This document shows positions 23,658-35,930 of a stretch of DNA of 64,000 nucleotides, piece by piece. The DNA is from Ceratopteris richardii (lineage: Eukaryota; Streptophyta; Polypodiopsida; Polypodiales; Pteridaceae): contig CM035428.1 in assembly GCA_020310875.1 (NCBI GenBank), positions 106,895,182 through 106,959,181 of the forward strand, given 5' to 3'. The number at the start of each line of letters is the position of its first letter. The stretch's first letter is position 1. The translations under genes were made by a program, and so were the position numbers. A model generated the notes under the pieces. The model ran no database searches and was not told the origin of the DNA. It saw only the letters and a list, made by a program, of their open reading frames with translations.

Positions 23658-23949
23658 ATTTGATCTTTGATCTTGTGATATTTTCTTAATGTATTATCTC
23701 TTCATACATGCATCTATAAGATCTGATTTACAGTTATATTAGAGCTTGCATGCATCTGCACAAGTGTACTTCTTGGTGCCCATTCATGATTCTGCACCTA
23801 TTTTAGTTCTTTTAATCTTGTTCGATGTTCGTTCTTGATTTGGTACTTGTTTCAATTTTGGTTCTATATAAGACTATAGACCCTACCCATACTATAGAAG
23901 ATTTTGGTACATCACCCCTACTATGGGTACCGCTTGAGCAATAGTTGGA

Positions 23950-24480
23950 GCTTTTGTGGCACAAACTCCAAGATGCTCAAAACAAGATAAAAGAACGTTA
24001 AGCTTTACTCCAACAAATGCAAAGTGAGGAAAAAAAACTAGTTAGGGTGGTGAAGGCCATTATGGTCGCTAAAGAAGAAGGCACACATTCCAAGATTGGT
24101 GCCAAAAGTTTCTAATTTTCTCAATTAGATGGGTGAAAGGAAGGCCAATTTATTATTTCATGGCTATCCTAATTTGATGACTTTTATTGTGACGAATTAT
24201 ATTCTGAAATTGAAAACGTGAAATTTGCTACTAATTATTTAGTGGGTAAAGCTTAGTTATGGTGGAATGTTTTGCCACATAGCACCAACTACCCCACCAC
24301 ATGGATCGCATTTGAAGAAAAGATCTAGGAGTCCTTCCTTCCTCATTAGGGAAAAAAGTGAGCCTTGCATGGGCCTTGTAAGGATTCCTAATTTTAAGGA
24401 ATTAAAATGGCTAATCAAGTGGATTAAAATGTCAAAAAAAACCACTAATTATTATCAAGACGAGAGATCCCAAGATCATC
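23950..24480 (+). pseudogene. Gypsy-like gag relic
   Basis: Decayed plus-strand sequence still suggests a retrotransposon gag: a charged helical stretch, then FATNYLVGKA, LWWN and TWIAFEEKI, the usual Trp-rich arrangement of the Retrotrans_gag family. It is heavily interrupted and cannot be assigned to H or G. Confidence 0.4.
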
Positions 24481-27000
24481 ATTCCAAATAAGATTAACTG
24501 CAAGGATCTACTTTTCCTACATATGTTTTTTCAGTGTCCTCTGACTTTTGTTCATGCTAGTGAATATCGTAAAAGCCATATTGAACCTTTATAAAGCCCT
24601 TGCACTCCATTTGGTACTCCATTAGACTATAACACGGACTTGTTTTCTAGATCACCATACCATTATACTGGCAAAAGGGCTAAATTCCAACCACCTAGTG
24701 ATATCTCTACTGATAATTCTGCAAAACTTCAATCCATAAAGATGCTTCTTGAATTCGAATCACGCGATATAGAGGAGATCTTGAAACATCTTGATATCTA
24801 TAACAATGTTATGGACTCATTTCAACAGATATGCTATAGAGATGCACTACATAATCTTCACTCAATCTGATAGAATGGAGCTTTTAAGGTGTTTACCATC
24901 TATAGACTTGAAACACAACTTGGCACCTGCTGATCAAAGACATTAGTACTTCATAGACAAGGCGTTGTTTCAACATACCACACATTTGCATGTAGATCAC
25001 ACTTCTAAACTATCGTATAGGATTTTCTTTCTCATATGATCGCAATTTTTCAAACTGGGCTTAGGATTGCTTTCATATAGACTTTTGCAAGTCTTCTGTG
25101 AAGTTTGGACTCAATAAGAGAGTTTGTTGTCTATGCGCATGTTGAAGGTATTCCACACCACAATTGTATGTGACAGTCTCATAATACACGAAAGTGAAAT
25201 GATTTTTGGGATTCAATGGTCTTATATACATCTCTTTCAATCTAGCACTATAAATAATCGAATTATTCATTTTTCTTTTTTAAATGGAGGTTTGACCAAA
25301 GCCTACTCCCCCCAGCTTTAACTTTTAGAGTGCAACTGTACAAGTGAATGGGCATAGTACCTACGGACCCCTCGTATCCCACAAAGCAGGGGTTAGACAA
25401 GGTTACAACATTACAACTAGTTTACTTGGCCAAAGTCCATTTATTTTTTGTATCTCAGGCTATAAAATACCATAATTCCACATGACTATACTGGATATGA
25501 CTACACTCCTTTAAATTTGGTGATTGTCACTTTTAAATACTAGTGAAGGAGTAACAATGAAAGCCAGAGGCTTTATTTCCCTATACAAGGGAAAGCTATT
25601 CGGAAATACCAAGAAGTTTTAGGATGGCTTGATCATTTTTATGTGTGGGTCATTTGCATTTAAGCTTCTTGCTCTACATTACAAAGTCTCTATGGTGCTT
25701 CAAGTGAGGAGAGCTCTTGGTGTTTTTTATCCTTCTAACAAAAACTTCCAAGAAAGACTCAATAGAACATTCTAGCTGTGGTTCGCAAATGCATATTGTT
25801 AAGAAAAGTTTAAAATCTTCCTTAATAAATTTAGTCCTCCTTTAAACTTATCATGGAGCATTGAAGAAGTCCAATTCAATGATATTTGAGTAACTATTGT
25901 GTTAATCATATGAATCCAATGAAAGAAAACTTTTTCCTCTTCATTGCTACAGATCGCACCTCAAAATTCATAAGAAGTCTTGAACTAACCGATTATAATT
26001 TTGATTGAATCGATTATAATTTTGTATATCTAACTTGATGAATATCTTCATCTATGCTGAAAGAAAAAAAATGCTTCTTCATCTCTGTCAACATATAAAA
26101 GATTTAGGGATGTCTTCACTTCAATCTTCAAAGTTCCCATTTCAATATTTGTGATGATCCTAACACTAGCTGCATTGTGATTTGATTTTTTTATTATAGT
26201 GTTGTTACAATTGCGATGATGAAACCTCATCCACATCATTTTTTTCTACTTTACCTATCTTTTCAAACCAAAAGATTATTGTTTCATTCTTTGCTAAGGT
26301 TTTAAGTAAGACCATGATGGTGAAAACAATGATTCCTCGAAGAGTAAGAAAGTGTTATCTTCAAACTACTTGCAACACATCTTACATATTAAGCATATTA
26401 CATTTTGATGTTAGTTTCTTACACAAATCTTGAAGTTGACTACTCTTCTGAATTCACATCATGTAGAATATGTTCAAAAGCTCCATGGTTCAACTAACAT
26501 AACCCATATTCATATGGATTAAAAATACTTTATTGATATCTTCAATTTCTTTTGGTGTGGATTGAAAATACTATATTGATATCTTCAATTTCTTTAGCAT
26601 ATGCATATCCACAAGGAAACATTCAAGCTTATTTCTTTACCACAATGCCTTTGATCCATGGAATCCCATCCAAGATTCATTATTTTAGTTTTATGAGTGT
26701 CCCTTTTGTACTAAGGGATTCAAGTGGGTATGTGTTTCTGTTGATATTTCATGTTTCTTTATAAAGATATCCATTATTTTAGGAATTTTGATGTTATGAT
26801 CTATTCCATTTGTACACTTGGGAAAAAAACTCACACACCCACAATAACTCTATCCCTCACATCAAGGTTCACATCTAGTGAGTGTGCAAGATGGAGAACA
26901 TTTGACTATCTACAAAAGATTCAAGTATGTTTATTGTTGGAGCTTTGCTCACTAATTGAGAATGGAAACATGGAGCATATGAAGTCAATTGATGCAAAAA
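24481..27000. other. Mostly unassigned AT-rich sequence
   Basis: I see little here. A 76-codon plus-strand frame (24640-24870, with FQPPSDISTDNSAKLQSIKM) has no recognisable family. A short patch near 25330-25410 looks LINE-like and is listed separately. No tRNA, LTR, hairpin or other structured element stood out in the remainder. Confidence 0.5.
25325..25480 (+). pseudogene. Possible LINE reverse-transcriptase remnant
   Basis: One frame reads TVQVNGHSTYGPLVSHKAGV then RQG, resembling the LINE RT block in which VNG and a conserved GVRQGDPLSP motif occur. Only this short patch is visible and the remainder is unrecognisable, so this is tentative. Confidence 0.25.
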
Positions 27001-27009
27001 TAAGGCAAT

Positions 27010-28285
27010 AATTGAAGATCAAGAAGATTATGAAGATTTGGAGATACAAATTTATGCTCATGTGCAGGGACAAGTTTACACATGTAAAATAGAGTTAGAT
27101 TTCATATCAAAATTAGTTCTAGAAGATCACACTTATAAGTTTGAATGTTAATGGTGTAAAATTAGGATGAATACAAATCAATTAGAAGCAATAAGTCATA
27201 TGTATGTGGAAAGAAATGAGAATGGTAAATCAAAGGTGCAGTTCTTTAAAGATGAAGATTCTATTCAAGCTAGCACAACTAGGGTTGGATCATCAAGAAG
27301 AAATGTATATAAACCTAGATTTGATGAAGAATTATATGCACATACACATAAATGGAGGAACCAAGAAGTTGAAGCAGAGTAAGGAGACAACCAACAAGGT
27401 AATCCTATGACACTTCTTATATGAATCACAAAGGTTATGCCTATATTGTCAGAGATGATGAACACTAGAATTATGATGAAGAAAAAGGAAAGATACAATG
27501 GGAAGAAGAAATAAAAGAGAAATTCAATGCACTTGAAGAGAAGAATTCATGGGACCTTTTTCCAAAACCCATGGTAAGAAAGTTATTGGAAATAGATGGG
27601 TTTATTAAGTAAAGAAGCTTGAAGATGGAAGAGATAGCCAATTGCAAAGCTAGCTTGGTGGTCAAAGGTTATGCTCAAACATATGGCATGGATTATGATG
27701 AAACATTTAGTCATGTTACTGAAATGTCAACCATAAGGACAAACATTGCTATTGGAGTTTCAAAAGAATGGACCTTGAGTTAGTTGGATATTAGAAATGC
27801 ATTCTTGAATGGTTACATTTTAGGTTAATCTTATATGGAGCTACCACAAGGGTTTGCAAGATCTATGTATCCAAACCTTGTATGAAAGTTAAGAAGAGTG
27901 CTTTATAGATTAAAGCAAGCACAAATCGCCTCGAATCACGGGGTTCCAAAGTATCTAAATGAGATTGGATAGCAAAGTTCAAAAGCATATGCAAGTTTAC
28001 TCATCAAAAGGACAAATGAAGTTACAATCTACATTTGCATATATGTAGATTGATATTATTATCACAAGTACCTTAAATGAATGAATTAAAGAAGTGAAAA
28101 GGCTTCTTGAAATGTAATTCAAGATAAGTGATCTAGGAAAGTTATCATACTTTCTTGGAATGGAGATGAATTATGTGGATCATGGACTCTATGTGACATA
28201 AGAAAGGTATCTTTTGAATCTATTAAAAAAGTTTGAGGTGGAGAATTGCAGAGAGGGTTCAACTCCACTTTAAGTCAATCATAAA
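27010..28285 (+). mobile_element. Family-D Copia fragment, linker and RT
   Basis: This plus-strand fragment resembles the D element's integrase-to-RT linker (about 27150-27480) and RT (about 27480-28280; VVKGYAQTYGMDYDETF, LDIRNAFLNGYI, SDLGKLSYFLGMEMNYVDHG). It meets the minus-strand half of another D copy head to head at about 28290. It is heavily broken and has no LTR. Confidence 0.75.
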
Positions 28286-28299
28286 CTCAGTTTTTTTAT

Positions 28300-29434
28300 T
28301 TTTTCTACTTCTCTCAGAATAACTTTGATATCTTCCACCTCTACCTCTGCTATTATTATTCAGATTTTGTTTTTATCCTTGCTGATTATGCCAACAATCA
28401 GAAGCCAAATGATTATTCAATCCACAGATCTAGCAAGCCTTCTTATTGTTATTCTGATTACCTCTTCCTCTTCCAAAGCCTCTTGCTCTTCCTCTGCCAG
28501 TGCTTTTACCTCTTGCATAATAAACTTGAGAACTCAATTCCTCTTCATCCTTTGCTTTACCTTTATCTCCTTTCTTCTTGTTCTTCATGTACAATATTGC
28601 ATAACTTTGTCCTTTATCTCCATCTCCCTTCAAGTCTTGCTTAAATGTGAGCATCAAAAAAAGCAATTGATTCAAATCTAGAACATAATGATTCAAAGAA
28701 AGTTATGTTGACAAGACAAAAGGTTTCCATGTTTCATCTCCTCTCAAACCTATAAGCAATTGAGCAATCAATATGTGATCGTCAATATCTTCATCTATGG
28801 ATCCAAGACTATCTGCTAGATCCTTCATCTTAGTGACATAATCACTAATACTTTGACTTGTCTTCTTCTTGAATGTAGTAAACTCTAACCATAGACTTGC
28901 TTTCTTTGCTTTGGTAGTACTTTGGAAATGATATTCCAATGCATTCCATATATCTTCAGCTGATTCCAATCGTGTGATGTGTGGTAGCAAATTATCTGAA
29001 AATGTATTATAGATGTAGGCCTTTGCACTTGCATCCTTCTTCTGCCAATGCTTTAAAGCATTCAGTTCCTCTTTCTTTGGTCGGCTTTCATCTTCAAATA
29101 CTGGCTTCTCTTCTTCACTTGTTATGTACACCATGAGATCCTTACTCATAAGTAAGGCTTCCATTCTCATTACCCATGCAGGATAATTATCTCTGTCCAG
29201 TTTGTCAATGGAGATATGATATGCCATAATTATTTGCTTCTACTTCAACATGTGAGTTTAAAGGATAAAGAATAATACATTTTGGAGTTCTTTGTGTATA
29301 AATATTTTGAAGTAATCTTTTGATGCCTTGTGTCTTTGAATGCTTCAGCTTTCAAACTTTAATGAAAACTTTCCAAAACTTCTCGTACCTTTGATGCATT
29401 ATGCTCTCTAGAACCTTTCTACTGTGGTACCACT
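28300..29434 (-). mobile_element. Family-D Copia element, right half (gag and leader)
   Basis: This reads as gag on the minus strand: a start near 29227 opening MAYHISIDKLDRDNYPAWVM, a UBN2-like capsid part ending near GDETWKPFVLS, and a basic RG-rich part before the knuckle (about 28430-28560). A leader with a TGGTACCACAG-type primer-binding region leads to the LTR at 29435. It pairs with 22922-23590 as the other half of one element. It is broken but recognisable throughout. Confidence 0.85.
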
Positions 29435-30252
29435 TGTTGATATATGAAACATCACAAGAAATGAAATAATGTGACACTAGAAAACCTCTATGGTCACCAT
29501 TAACTCAATGCTTCTCCAAACTTTGTGAAATAATAGCCAAAACTGAGAACTTTACTTCTTCAAAAATTTCTAGTCATTGAAATAACATACATTCACTCTT
29601 TTGCTTATTTCTCGTAGCACAAATATTATTTTTCCAAGATCTTTTGGGGGATGAAAGTAGAAGAGAATCTTTCCAAGAAGCTATTAGTTGCTAAAAACTT
29701 TGCTTTATACACCAAGTATGGACTTTACAAGATGACTATGTTTGATTGCCAAAATAGGAAATGATGTCTGTTTTAGTAAAAGCACCTATCCATTTTTGAA
29801 AATTTTCAACTTAGCATCAACTTGTAGCGAGAATTCGGAACCAAGCATCAAATTGGTGTGTTTTTTGCCACTTTTTTAGCACCTGAAATACCCCCTCAAA
29901 CATAGATATGGAGAAAAACACTTTTATGATAGAACTCGATGCTAGGCATTGACTTTATGCTGAAACTTGATGCTAGGCATCGAGTTGCTCCACAAAGCTC
30001 ATGTTTTTAAGAAGATTCTACAATAGGTAAAAACTCAGAGAATAAAACAAGGACTTATCAGCACAAACTCAATCCCAAGCATCGAGTTGTTTGGTAAACT
30101 TGAACTTTTGAGATCATTACACAGTAGGCAAAGTATGAAGATGGAGGAGAGAGTCCCATACACAGAACTTTAATTAGTTCTTCTCATAGCTATGAAAAAC
30201 GCAAAAATTTACAAGTGCTTTCTTACTCAAGCCCCACTATACTAAATCATAC

Positions 30253-30329
<77 letters not shown>

Positions 30330-30535
30330 CTTCTTTTTCTCTTCTCGTCTATTGATAAAAACTATTTTATATAGATTTTCTCAATCTCGTGACTTTGAAA
30401 ATTCTAGAACTAAAGTTAAGTCTAACTTTACAAATATGGTACATATGTGAAATTATCCCCTCAGATAAGCATGTGCTTTTCTTCTTAGACTTTGACCTTC
30501 AACTTTATGTACAATTTGTGATTGATTCTTCAATA
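29435..30535 (-). repeat. 5' LTR of the split family-D element
   Basis: The LTR starts TGTTGATATATGAAAC and matches the LTR at 44486-45542 throughout, including the region of GATGC/GCATC palindromes (about 29930-30090). It is slightly longer because of a (TC)n expansion. Its right edge, near the sequence GATTGATTCTTCAATA, is approximate. Confidence 0.8.
30257..30325. repeat. (TC)n microsatellite, about 34 units
   Basis: An uninterrupted TC run of about 69 bp lies inside the D-family LTR. The other two LTR copies have only short, impure TC/ACTC stretches at this position, so it expanded in this copy after insertion. Confidence 0.95.
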
Positions 30536-30989
30536 GTTTTCAAGGGTCCTAGATAAGTGGTATAATCAATATGTAGAAGATTACTTCCAAATATAAGAGG
30601 CCCTAAAGAAAATATTCACGAACACATTTTGACTAGGTAAGTGTACTCGGAGGACACAAGATGAGTAAGAAAATCTGAATTTACATGCAAGAGATAATTT
30701 TTTTGATCTCATGGCAAGGGCATTCTATCTTTGATGGTGACGTATTTGACACCGTAGGAGATGTCATGGTGACGAAATGCATAGAGAAGATGCCCCTAAG
30801 GAATTCAAAACAAAGGATTTGGGAAGTTCTTTGGCATGATGCCATTGTTAGAGAGTTCAAAGAGGTAGCAACGAGAAAAGAAGAATCTCGTAATCCATTT
30901 TGGGACATCCTACAGAAAGATATCCTCTTCAAATAACAACTCAATCTTTAAATTTCACAAAGATCTTGATTTGAATCAGACTACAAAAG
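30536..30989. other. Unassigned stretch with an 83-codon open frame
   Basis: This is the left flank of the full-length C element. A plus-strand frame (30685-30936) reads with mixed composition (WQGHSIFDGDVFDTVGDVMV, then SRNPFWDILQKDIL). I do not recognise it. It may be a scrap of host or element coding sequence or chance. Confidence 0.3.
30985..30989. repeat. Target-site duplication of the C element, left copy
   Basis: AAAAG precedes the left LTR and is repeated at 36161-36165. Confidence 0.88.
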
Positions 30990-31219
30990 TGTTAAAGTTA
31001 GACATCTGCGGAAGCACTCGAACAGCACAAGGAAGAAGAAGAAGCTTGGAGCACAACACACAACATTTAATGTATTACCACTAGAATGTACAAAGATAAG
31101 TAGTCCATTAGGGCAATAGGCCTATATACAAGCCGGGGGAAAAAACCTACTAATGAGGGAAAAAAGTACCCCAATGGTCCTAGAGTGTTCATGCACATCA
31201 CTATCTAAATATATCAACA
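30990..31219 (-). repeat. 3' LTR of the C element (230 bp)
   Basis: It runs from TGTTAAAG to ATATCAACA and is the same length as 35931-36160. Confidence 0.92.
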
Positions 31220-31232
31220 AATCCCCCCTAGG
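31220..31232 (-). other. Polypurine tract of the C element
   Basis: AATCCCCCCTAGG reads as a purine run on the sense strand directly before the 3' LTR. The copy at 41974-41986 is nearly the same. Confidence 0.8.
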
Positions 31233-31282
31233 AGTGATGCGGTGAACAAGGAGCTGGCACTCATGTATAAGGAAGTGCCAAG

Positions 31283-31880
31283 CTATGTGGAATCAATCCA
31301 CAAAAGGAAGTAAGCCCAAAGCTTTTCGGAAAGCTTCAAACTTCTCCCTAGGCAGAGCCTTCGTAAAAATGTCTGCAATGTTCTCCTACGTGGGCACGTA
31401 TGCCAAGCTGATCTCCCTAGCAGATAACCTCTCCAAGACATAATGATAATGCACCTCAATGTGCTTAGTGCGAGCATGGAACACAGGGTTCCTTGCAACT
31501 TCCAATGCGCTCTGACTATCAGTGAAGATGGTGGTGGCAGGAGATTGACCAACACCCAAATGAGCCATAAGGTGTCTGAACCACACACACTCAATAGTCA
31601 CTATGAAAGCTGCCCTATACTCAACCTTACAACTCCAAGTGGCCATAGTAGGCTGCTTCTTGCTCAACCAAGATATACATGAGCTACCAAGCATGAAGCA
31701 AAAACCACTGGTGGACACACGAGTGTCATAGCAACCAGCCCAATCACTATGAGAAAAAACATGCAAATCTAGCGTTAGTGATCCCCCCTTGGGATAAAAC
31801 AATCCAAGTAGTTGGGTACCACTCAAGTAGCAAAAGATGCGCTTAACCACCTGCCAATGCTTGACACCTAGGCAATGCAT
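31283..31880 (-). pseudogene. C element RNase H
   Basis: Recognisable from VFSHSDWAGCYDTRVSTSGF, then SCISWLSKKQPTMATWSC and ARTKHIEVHYHYVLER, the usual Copia RNase H landmarks. It lies at the 3' end of pol beside the LTR. Confidence 0.85.
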
Positions 31881-32002
31881 AAACCTACTGATCTATGAGA
31901 CAGCAAACTGAATATCTGACCGATTAATGCATAAGTAAATCAAGCATTCAATAGCGTGCTGATATAGAGCAGTATCAAACGCATCTCCAGCATCATGAAG
32001 AA

Positions 32003-33121
32003 TCAATCATAAACTTGTCTCCATAGGAGTGGCAATAGGCTTACAGTCTTCAAGGCCAAAATGTTGCAATAATGTGTCAATATATTATGTTTGACACAAA
32101 GCCATTCCAGCATCAACTTGCATAAACTGAATTCCCAAATAGTGATGCAAATGCCCCAAATCAAACATCTCAAATGAGGCATGCAAATCAACAATATGCA
32201 TGTGATGAGGACTAGTGATAGCATGTCATCAGCATACACCAAAATGATCAGAAGCACATCATTATCATGCTTAACATATAAGGTGTTTTCAATTCGATTG
32301 TCCTCAAAACCATGTGCAATCAGATAGGCATGTATCTTCTCATACCAAGCACGTGGTGCTTGCTTTAAACTATATAATGCCTTCTTTAACCTGCACACCT
32401 AGTTTTCATGCCCTTTGTGCACAAAGCCATAGGGCTGAAAAACATACACTTCTTCATGCAAGTCACCATTCATAAATGCTATTTTAATGTCCAAATGATG
32501 TACATTCCAACCATGATGAGCTGCAAGTGCACAGATGCTATGAAGCCTAGTCATTCGGCAAGTAGGAGCAAATGTTTTATCAAAATCAATGCCTCTTTCC
32601 TGTGCATAACCCTTTGCAACAAGCCTAGCCTTATACATGTCAATTGTTCCATCAAGTTTATGCTTCAGCTTGTATACCCACTTAGTGCCAATGGCCGTCT
32701 TGCCAAGAGGCAACTCACATAAGGACCAGGTACCATTTTTCATGATAGCATCATATTGAGATTGCATTGCAGCCATCCAATGTTCACAATTTTGTGCTTC
32801 ATCAAAGGAAACAAGTTTAGTCTCATCACAGAGACTAGAGGTAGCCATAACATAGCAATTTGATGCAAAAGAGGCACTATGAGAGCTTGAACAAGTACGA
32901 TATGGCAGAGGTACATCTAATTTGCTATCACACAAAGTCTGCACCAACCATTTTAACATAGTTTTTGCCTCCTCAATATCAGCTCTCTCATCAACAAGTA
33001 CATCATGTAAATCTGCATAAAAAATGGAATGATCTGCATCATCACGTGAAACCTGCAAAGGCTGAGAAGTTTCTCCATTAGGACCAACATTAAACTGTCC
33101 ACTTGTAAAAAGAGGCAGCAA
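32003..33121 (-). pseudogene. C element reverse transcriptase and linker
   Basis: Visible blocks are GTKWVYKLKHKLDGTIDMYK, ARLVAKGYAQERGIDFDKTF, HHLDIKIAFMNGDLHEEVYV, MCRLKKALYSLKQAPRAWYE and the catalytic stretch ILVYADDML. The linker toward integrase (about 32900-33120) is acidic and poorly conserved. Confidence 0.88.
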
Positions 33122-33157
33122 GTATCATACATGTCTTTGGAGCTAACAAATGTCTCC

Positions 33158-34047
33158 TTAGTACATGAAAGTAAGGGGTGAAGCATGTTCCATAAAAACA
33201 ACATCACGGCTAACCAGAATGCATTTAGTTTGTGGATGATACAGACGATAGCCTTTGCTTTCAGAACTATACCCAACAAAAATACATTTTACTGCTTTAT
33301 CATCCAATTTTTTGCGATGTTGTTCAGGCACTAATGCATATGCCAAACAACCAAAAACACACAGATGAGCAACAAATGGCTTGCAAACATGCCAAGCCTC
33401 ATATGGAGTGATAGACTGTAGTGCTTTAGTGGGACACCTGTTAAGTACATACGTTGCACACATGACAGCCTCAAGCTAGAAACTATGTGGTAAAGCCTGA
33501 CTCTTGACCATACACCTTGCCATCTCCATGAGTGACCGGTTCTTCCATTTAGCAACTCCATTCTATTCAGGTGTATATGGCCCTATACACTGATGTTTTA
33601 TACCACATTCAACCAGAAATGCATTAAAGCTAGAAGACATATATTCCCCTCCTCGATCAGAATGGAGGGTGCCCATTTTACATGTTGATAGATTTTCAGC
33701 CAAAACTAGAAACTGTTTGAAACACATAACCTTCAATGGATATACCCATGCATGCCTGGAAAAATCATCGATGAAAGTCATGAAGTAAACATAGTTCGTA
33801 AAAGAAGGTGTCTGCATAGGACCATAGACATCACTATGTGCAAGCTGCAATTTTTTAGTAGCCTGAACTGAACCATCTTTTGGATAGGAGGAATGCTGCA
33901 TTTGCCCAAAATACACTCTTCAGAAACATGTTTTTCGGGTGCCTCAAGTTTGGGCAAAGAGGACACTATTTCATATTTCTGCAGGCGTAACAAACTAGAA
34001 AAATTCAGATGCCCAAAGCATGCATGCCAAAGCTTTGCATCTGACAT
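33158..34047 (-). pseudogene. C element integrase and gag-pre-integrase
   Basis: The gag-pre-integrase reads LWHACFGHLNFSSLLRLQKY. The integrase core shows HSDVYGPMQTPSF, YFMTFIDDFSRHAWVYPLK, GTLHSDRGGEYMSSSFNAFL and a C-terminal part with ITPYEAWHVCKPFVAHLCVF and CIFVGYSSESKGYRLY. Confidence 0.88.
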
Positions 34048-34050
34048 AGC

Positions 34051-34530
34051 CTAAGAATCATGTACTGCACATGCCAAATCATTTACAGATCTTTCATAGT
34101 CTATGAGCTTATACAGCCCACAACATAAAATGCCAGAAGCAATAATGACATCTCCATTTGACATATCATGAATTGTACATCTACTATCAACAAAATTCAC
34201 AACCAAGCCAATCTTGGCTAATGCAGAAACTGATAACAGATTTCTCTTGATCCCTGGCATAAACAAAGCATCTGACAAAGTGAAAGAACTACCATCAGTA
34301 GTAATCAAAATGATCTTACCAACTCCCATAACAGGGTAAGAGGAGTTGTTGATGCATGTAACAGTATTCCCTATAGGGGCAGGCTCGAGTGAAGAAAAGA
34401 AACTGCAATGCGAGGTAATATGTTTGTTCGCCCCACTATCAAAGTACCAAACATCTGAGTCTACTACAGACATGCACTGCTCATGAGAAGATGGGTCAAA
34501 ACTGCAAACAATAGTAAACACCCATTCTTC
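34051..34530 (-). pseudogene. C element protease
   Basis: The Copia protease motif VWYFDSGANKHITSHCSFF is followed by MGVGKIILITTDGSSFTLSD and LLSVSALAKIG, both diagnostic of this family and shared with the relics at 5910-6310 and 38380-38680. Confidence 0.88.
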
Positions 34531-34533
34531 ATC

Positions 34534-35589
34534 CTACACAAGATAAGCAGACTCTATTTTTGGTGTAGAGGCCTCTGCAATAACCATTCCAACCTCTTTC
34601 TTCTTTGCCTCTTTAGCAGCTAGTTTTGGATAGCTCTTAATGAAATGATCATTTGTTTTATAGTATTTGCAAAACAATTTCTGCTTTTCTGATTTCTTCT
34701 CATCTTTGTCTTCCTTCTTCAAATGTGCATCATTTGCAGATTTTTGCTTACTAGTAAAAGAGATCCATTTTCCTTTGCCCTTCTGACTAACCAGAAAAGC
34801 TTGATCTGCAACACGCATAGTAGACCTATTCTACCTAGACTGGTCTTCTTGCAACAAAACAGAAACTAACTCTTCAAATAATAAGGCATTTGGATTGCCT
34901 TTCATCATCAAACAAAGAGTAGAAGCAAAACTTTGATATGAGTCGGGAAGACCATTCAGAACAATCTGCACAAGTGAACTGTCAAGAAGGACTTCATCTT
35001 TAGAAATCAGTTGTTCCTTCAAATCCTTGATCTTTATCAGAAAATTGTCCATAGAATTTCCTTCATTCATGTGCTCACTCTCCAATTGTTTTTGGAGATA
35101 AGCAACACGAGCCTCATTCCTAGTGTGGTACAATGTGGTAAGTGTATCCCAAGCATCCTTAGCTATTCTACAAGAGCGAATCTGAGGAATAATGGCACGT
35201 TTGATAGACAAAGTTATCAATGCATGTGCCTGAGCATCTCTACCATCCCAACAAATTTTCTCTACAATAGGTGTAATAGAAATAGCAGCACGAACAAGAA
35301 TGTGTAGAATATCACCATCTTCGACACCACTGCATCAGCTTCAATACCTCTATTTGGAGTACCTATATTTGGAGAACCTGTATTTGGAGTACCTCTATTT
35401 GGAGTACCTGTATTTGGAGTACCTGTATTCGCAGGTGTAAGAGGATGTCTTTCAACACCCTACACAATATTCCATAGTCCTTTTGCGACCAATACATGAC
35501 GCATCATATAAGCCCACAATAGATAATTGGCACCATCCAACTTATACTCAACAACCAACATACAGAATACATCACTACTTTCAGACATG
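34534..35589 (-). pseudogene. C element gag
   Basis: The start near 35589 opens MSESSDVFCMLVVEYKLDG. A UBN2-like capsid (AWDTLTTLYHTRNEARVAYL, LVQIVLNGLPDSYQSF) and a Lys-rich zinc-knuckle region follow. Between the N-terminus and the capsid is an expanded hexapeptide tandem repeat (35344-35432). Confidence 0.85.
35344..35432 (-). repeat. 18-bp tandem repeat in C gag (hexapeptide GTPNTG)
   Basis: About five 18-bp units (TATTTGGAGTACCTG type) encode repeats of GTPNTG and close variants on the minus strand. The two sister relics have no expansion at the matching place (about 7170-7190 and 39460-39480), so the expansion belongs to this copy or its sublineage. Confidence 0.88.
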
Positions 35590-35918
35590 GCCACTAACTA
35601 AAATACCATGATGCAGAAAAATGATTGTATCTGAAACGTTGAATGGAACCACCCAAACAAGTTCTGCTAGACCTGTAGTAGACTTCGAGATGCTTATACT
35701 GGCAAACCAAAATTGGTATATATATTTGGCACTTAGCCTGCACAAGCACAATGATAGTGCATTTGAAGGACGAAACAAGCTCAAATCGTGATTTTGGCAC
35801 ACAAAGTGAAGCCATTTTGATCTATAGAACACCTTGAGTATGCTCACCAAATTTTGTGCAATTCTGAGACTCCAATTGGAGAGGTGTCGACGATGCCCTA
35901 TATGAAGCGACGACCTGC

Positions 35919-35930
35919 TCTGATACCAAT
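35919..35930 (-). other. Primer-binding site of the C element
   Basis: The sense strand reads ATTGGTATCAGAGC directly after the 5' LTR, an exact match to the common plant initiator-tRNA-Met site TGGTATCAGAGC. Confidence 0.92.

Larger units (their letters stand above)
23590..28300. other. 4.7-kb block of old debris splitting a D element
   Basis: The two halves of a family-D element end and resume at nearly the same internal position on either side of this block, so it is an insertion or replacement. Inside are a microsatellite, a gag-like relic, a short LINE-like patch, long stretches with no signal, and a D-family RT fragment in the opposite orientation. No terminal repeats or target duplication were found, so how it arrived is open. 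Confidence 0.6.

Noticed and set aside
24640-24870. 76-codon frame as a host gene
   Set aside because: No recognisable domain, no supporting splice or regulatory context, and it sits in a block of element debris; left as unassigned.
27010-29434. Opposite-strand D fragments meeting head to head, read as one element with an inversion
   Set aside because: The minus-strand half is better explained as the partner of 22922-23590, because the break points match. The plus-strand fragment then belongs to a separate copy.
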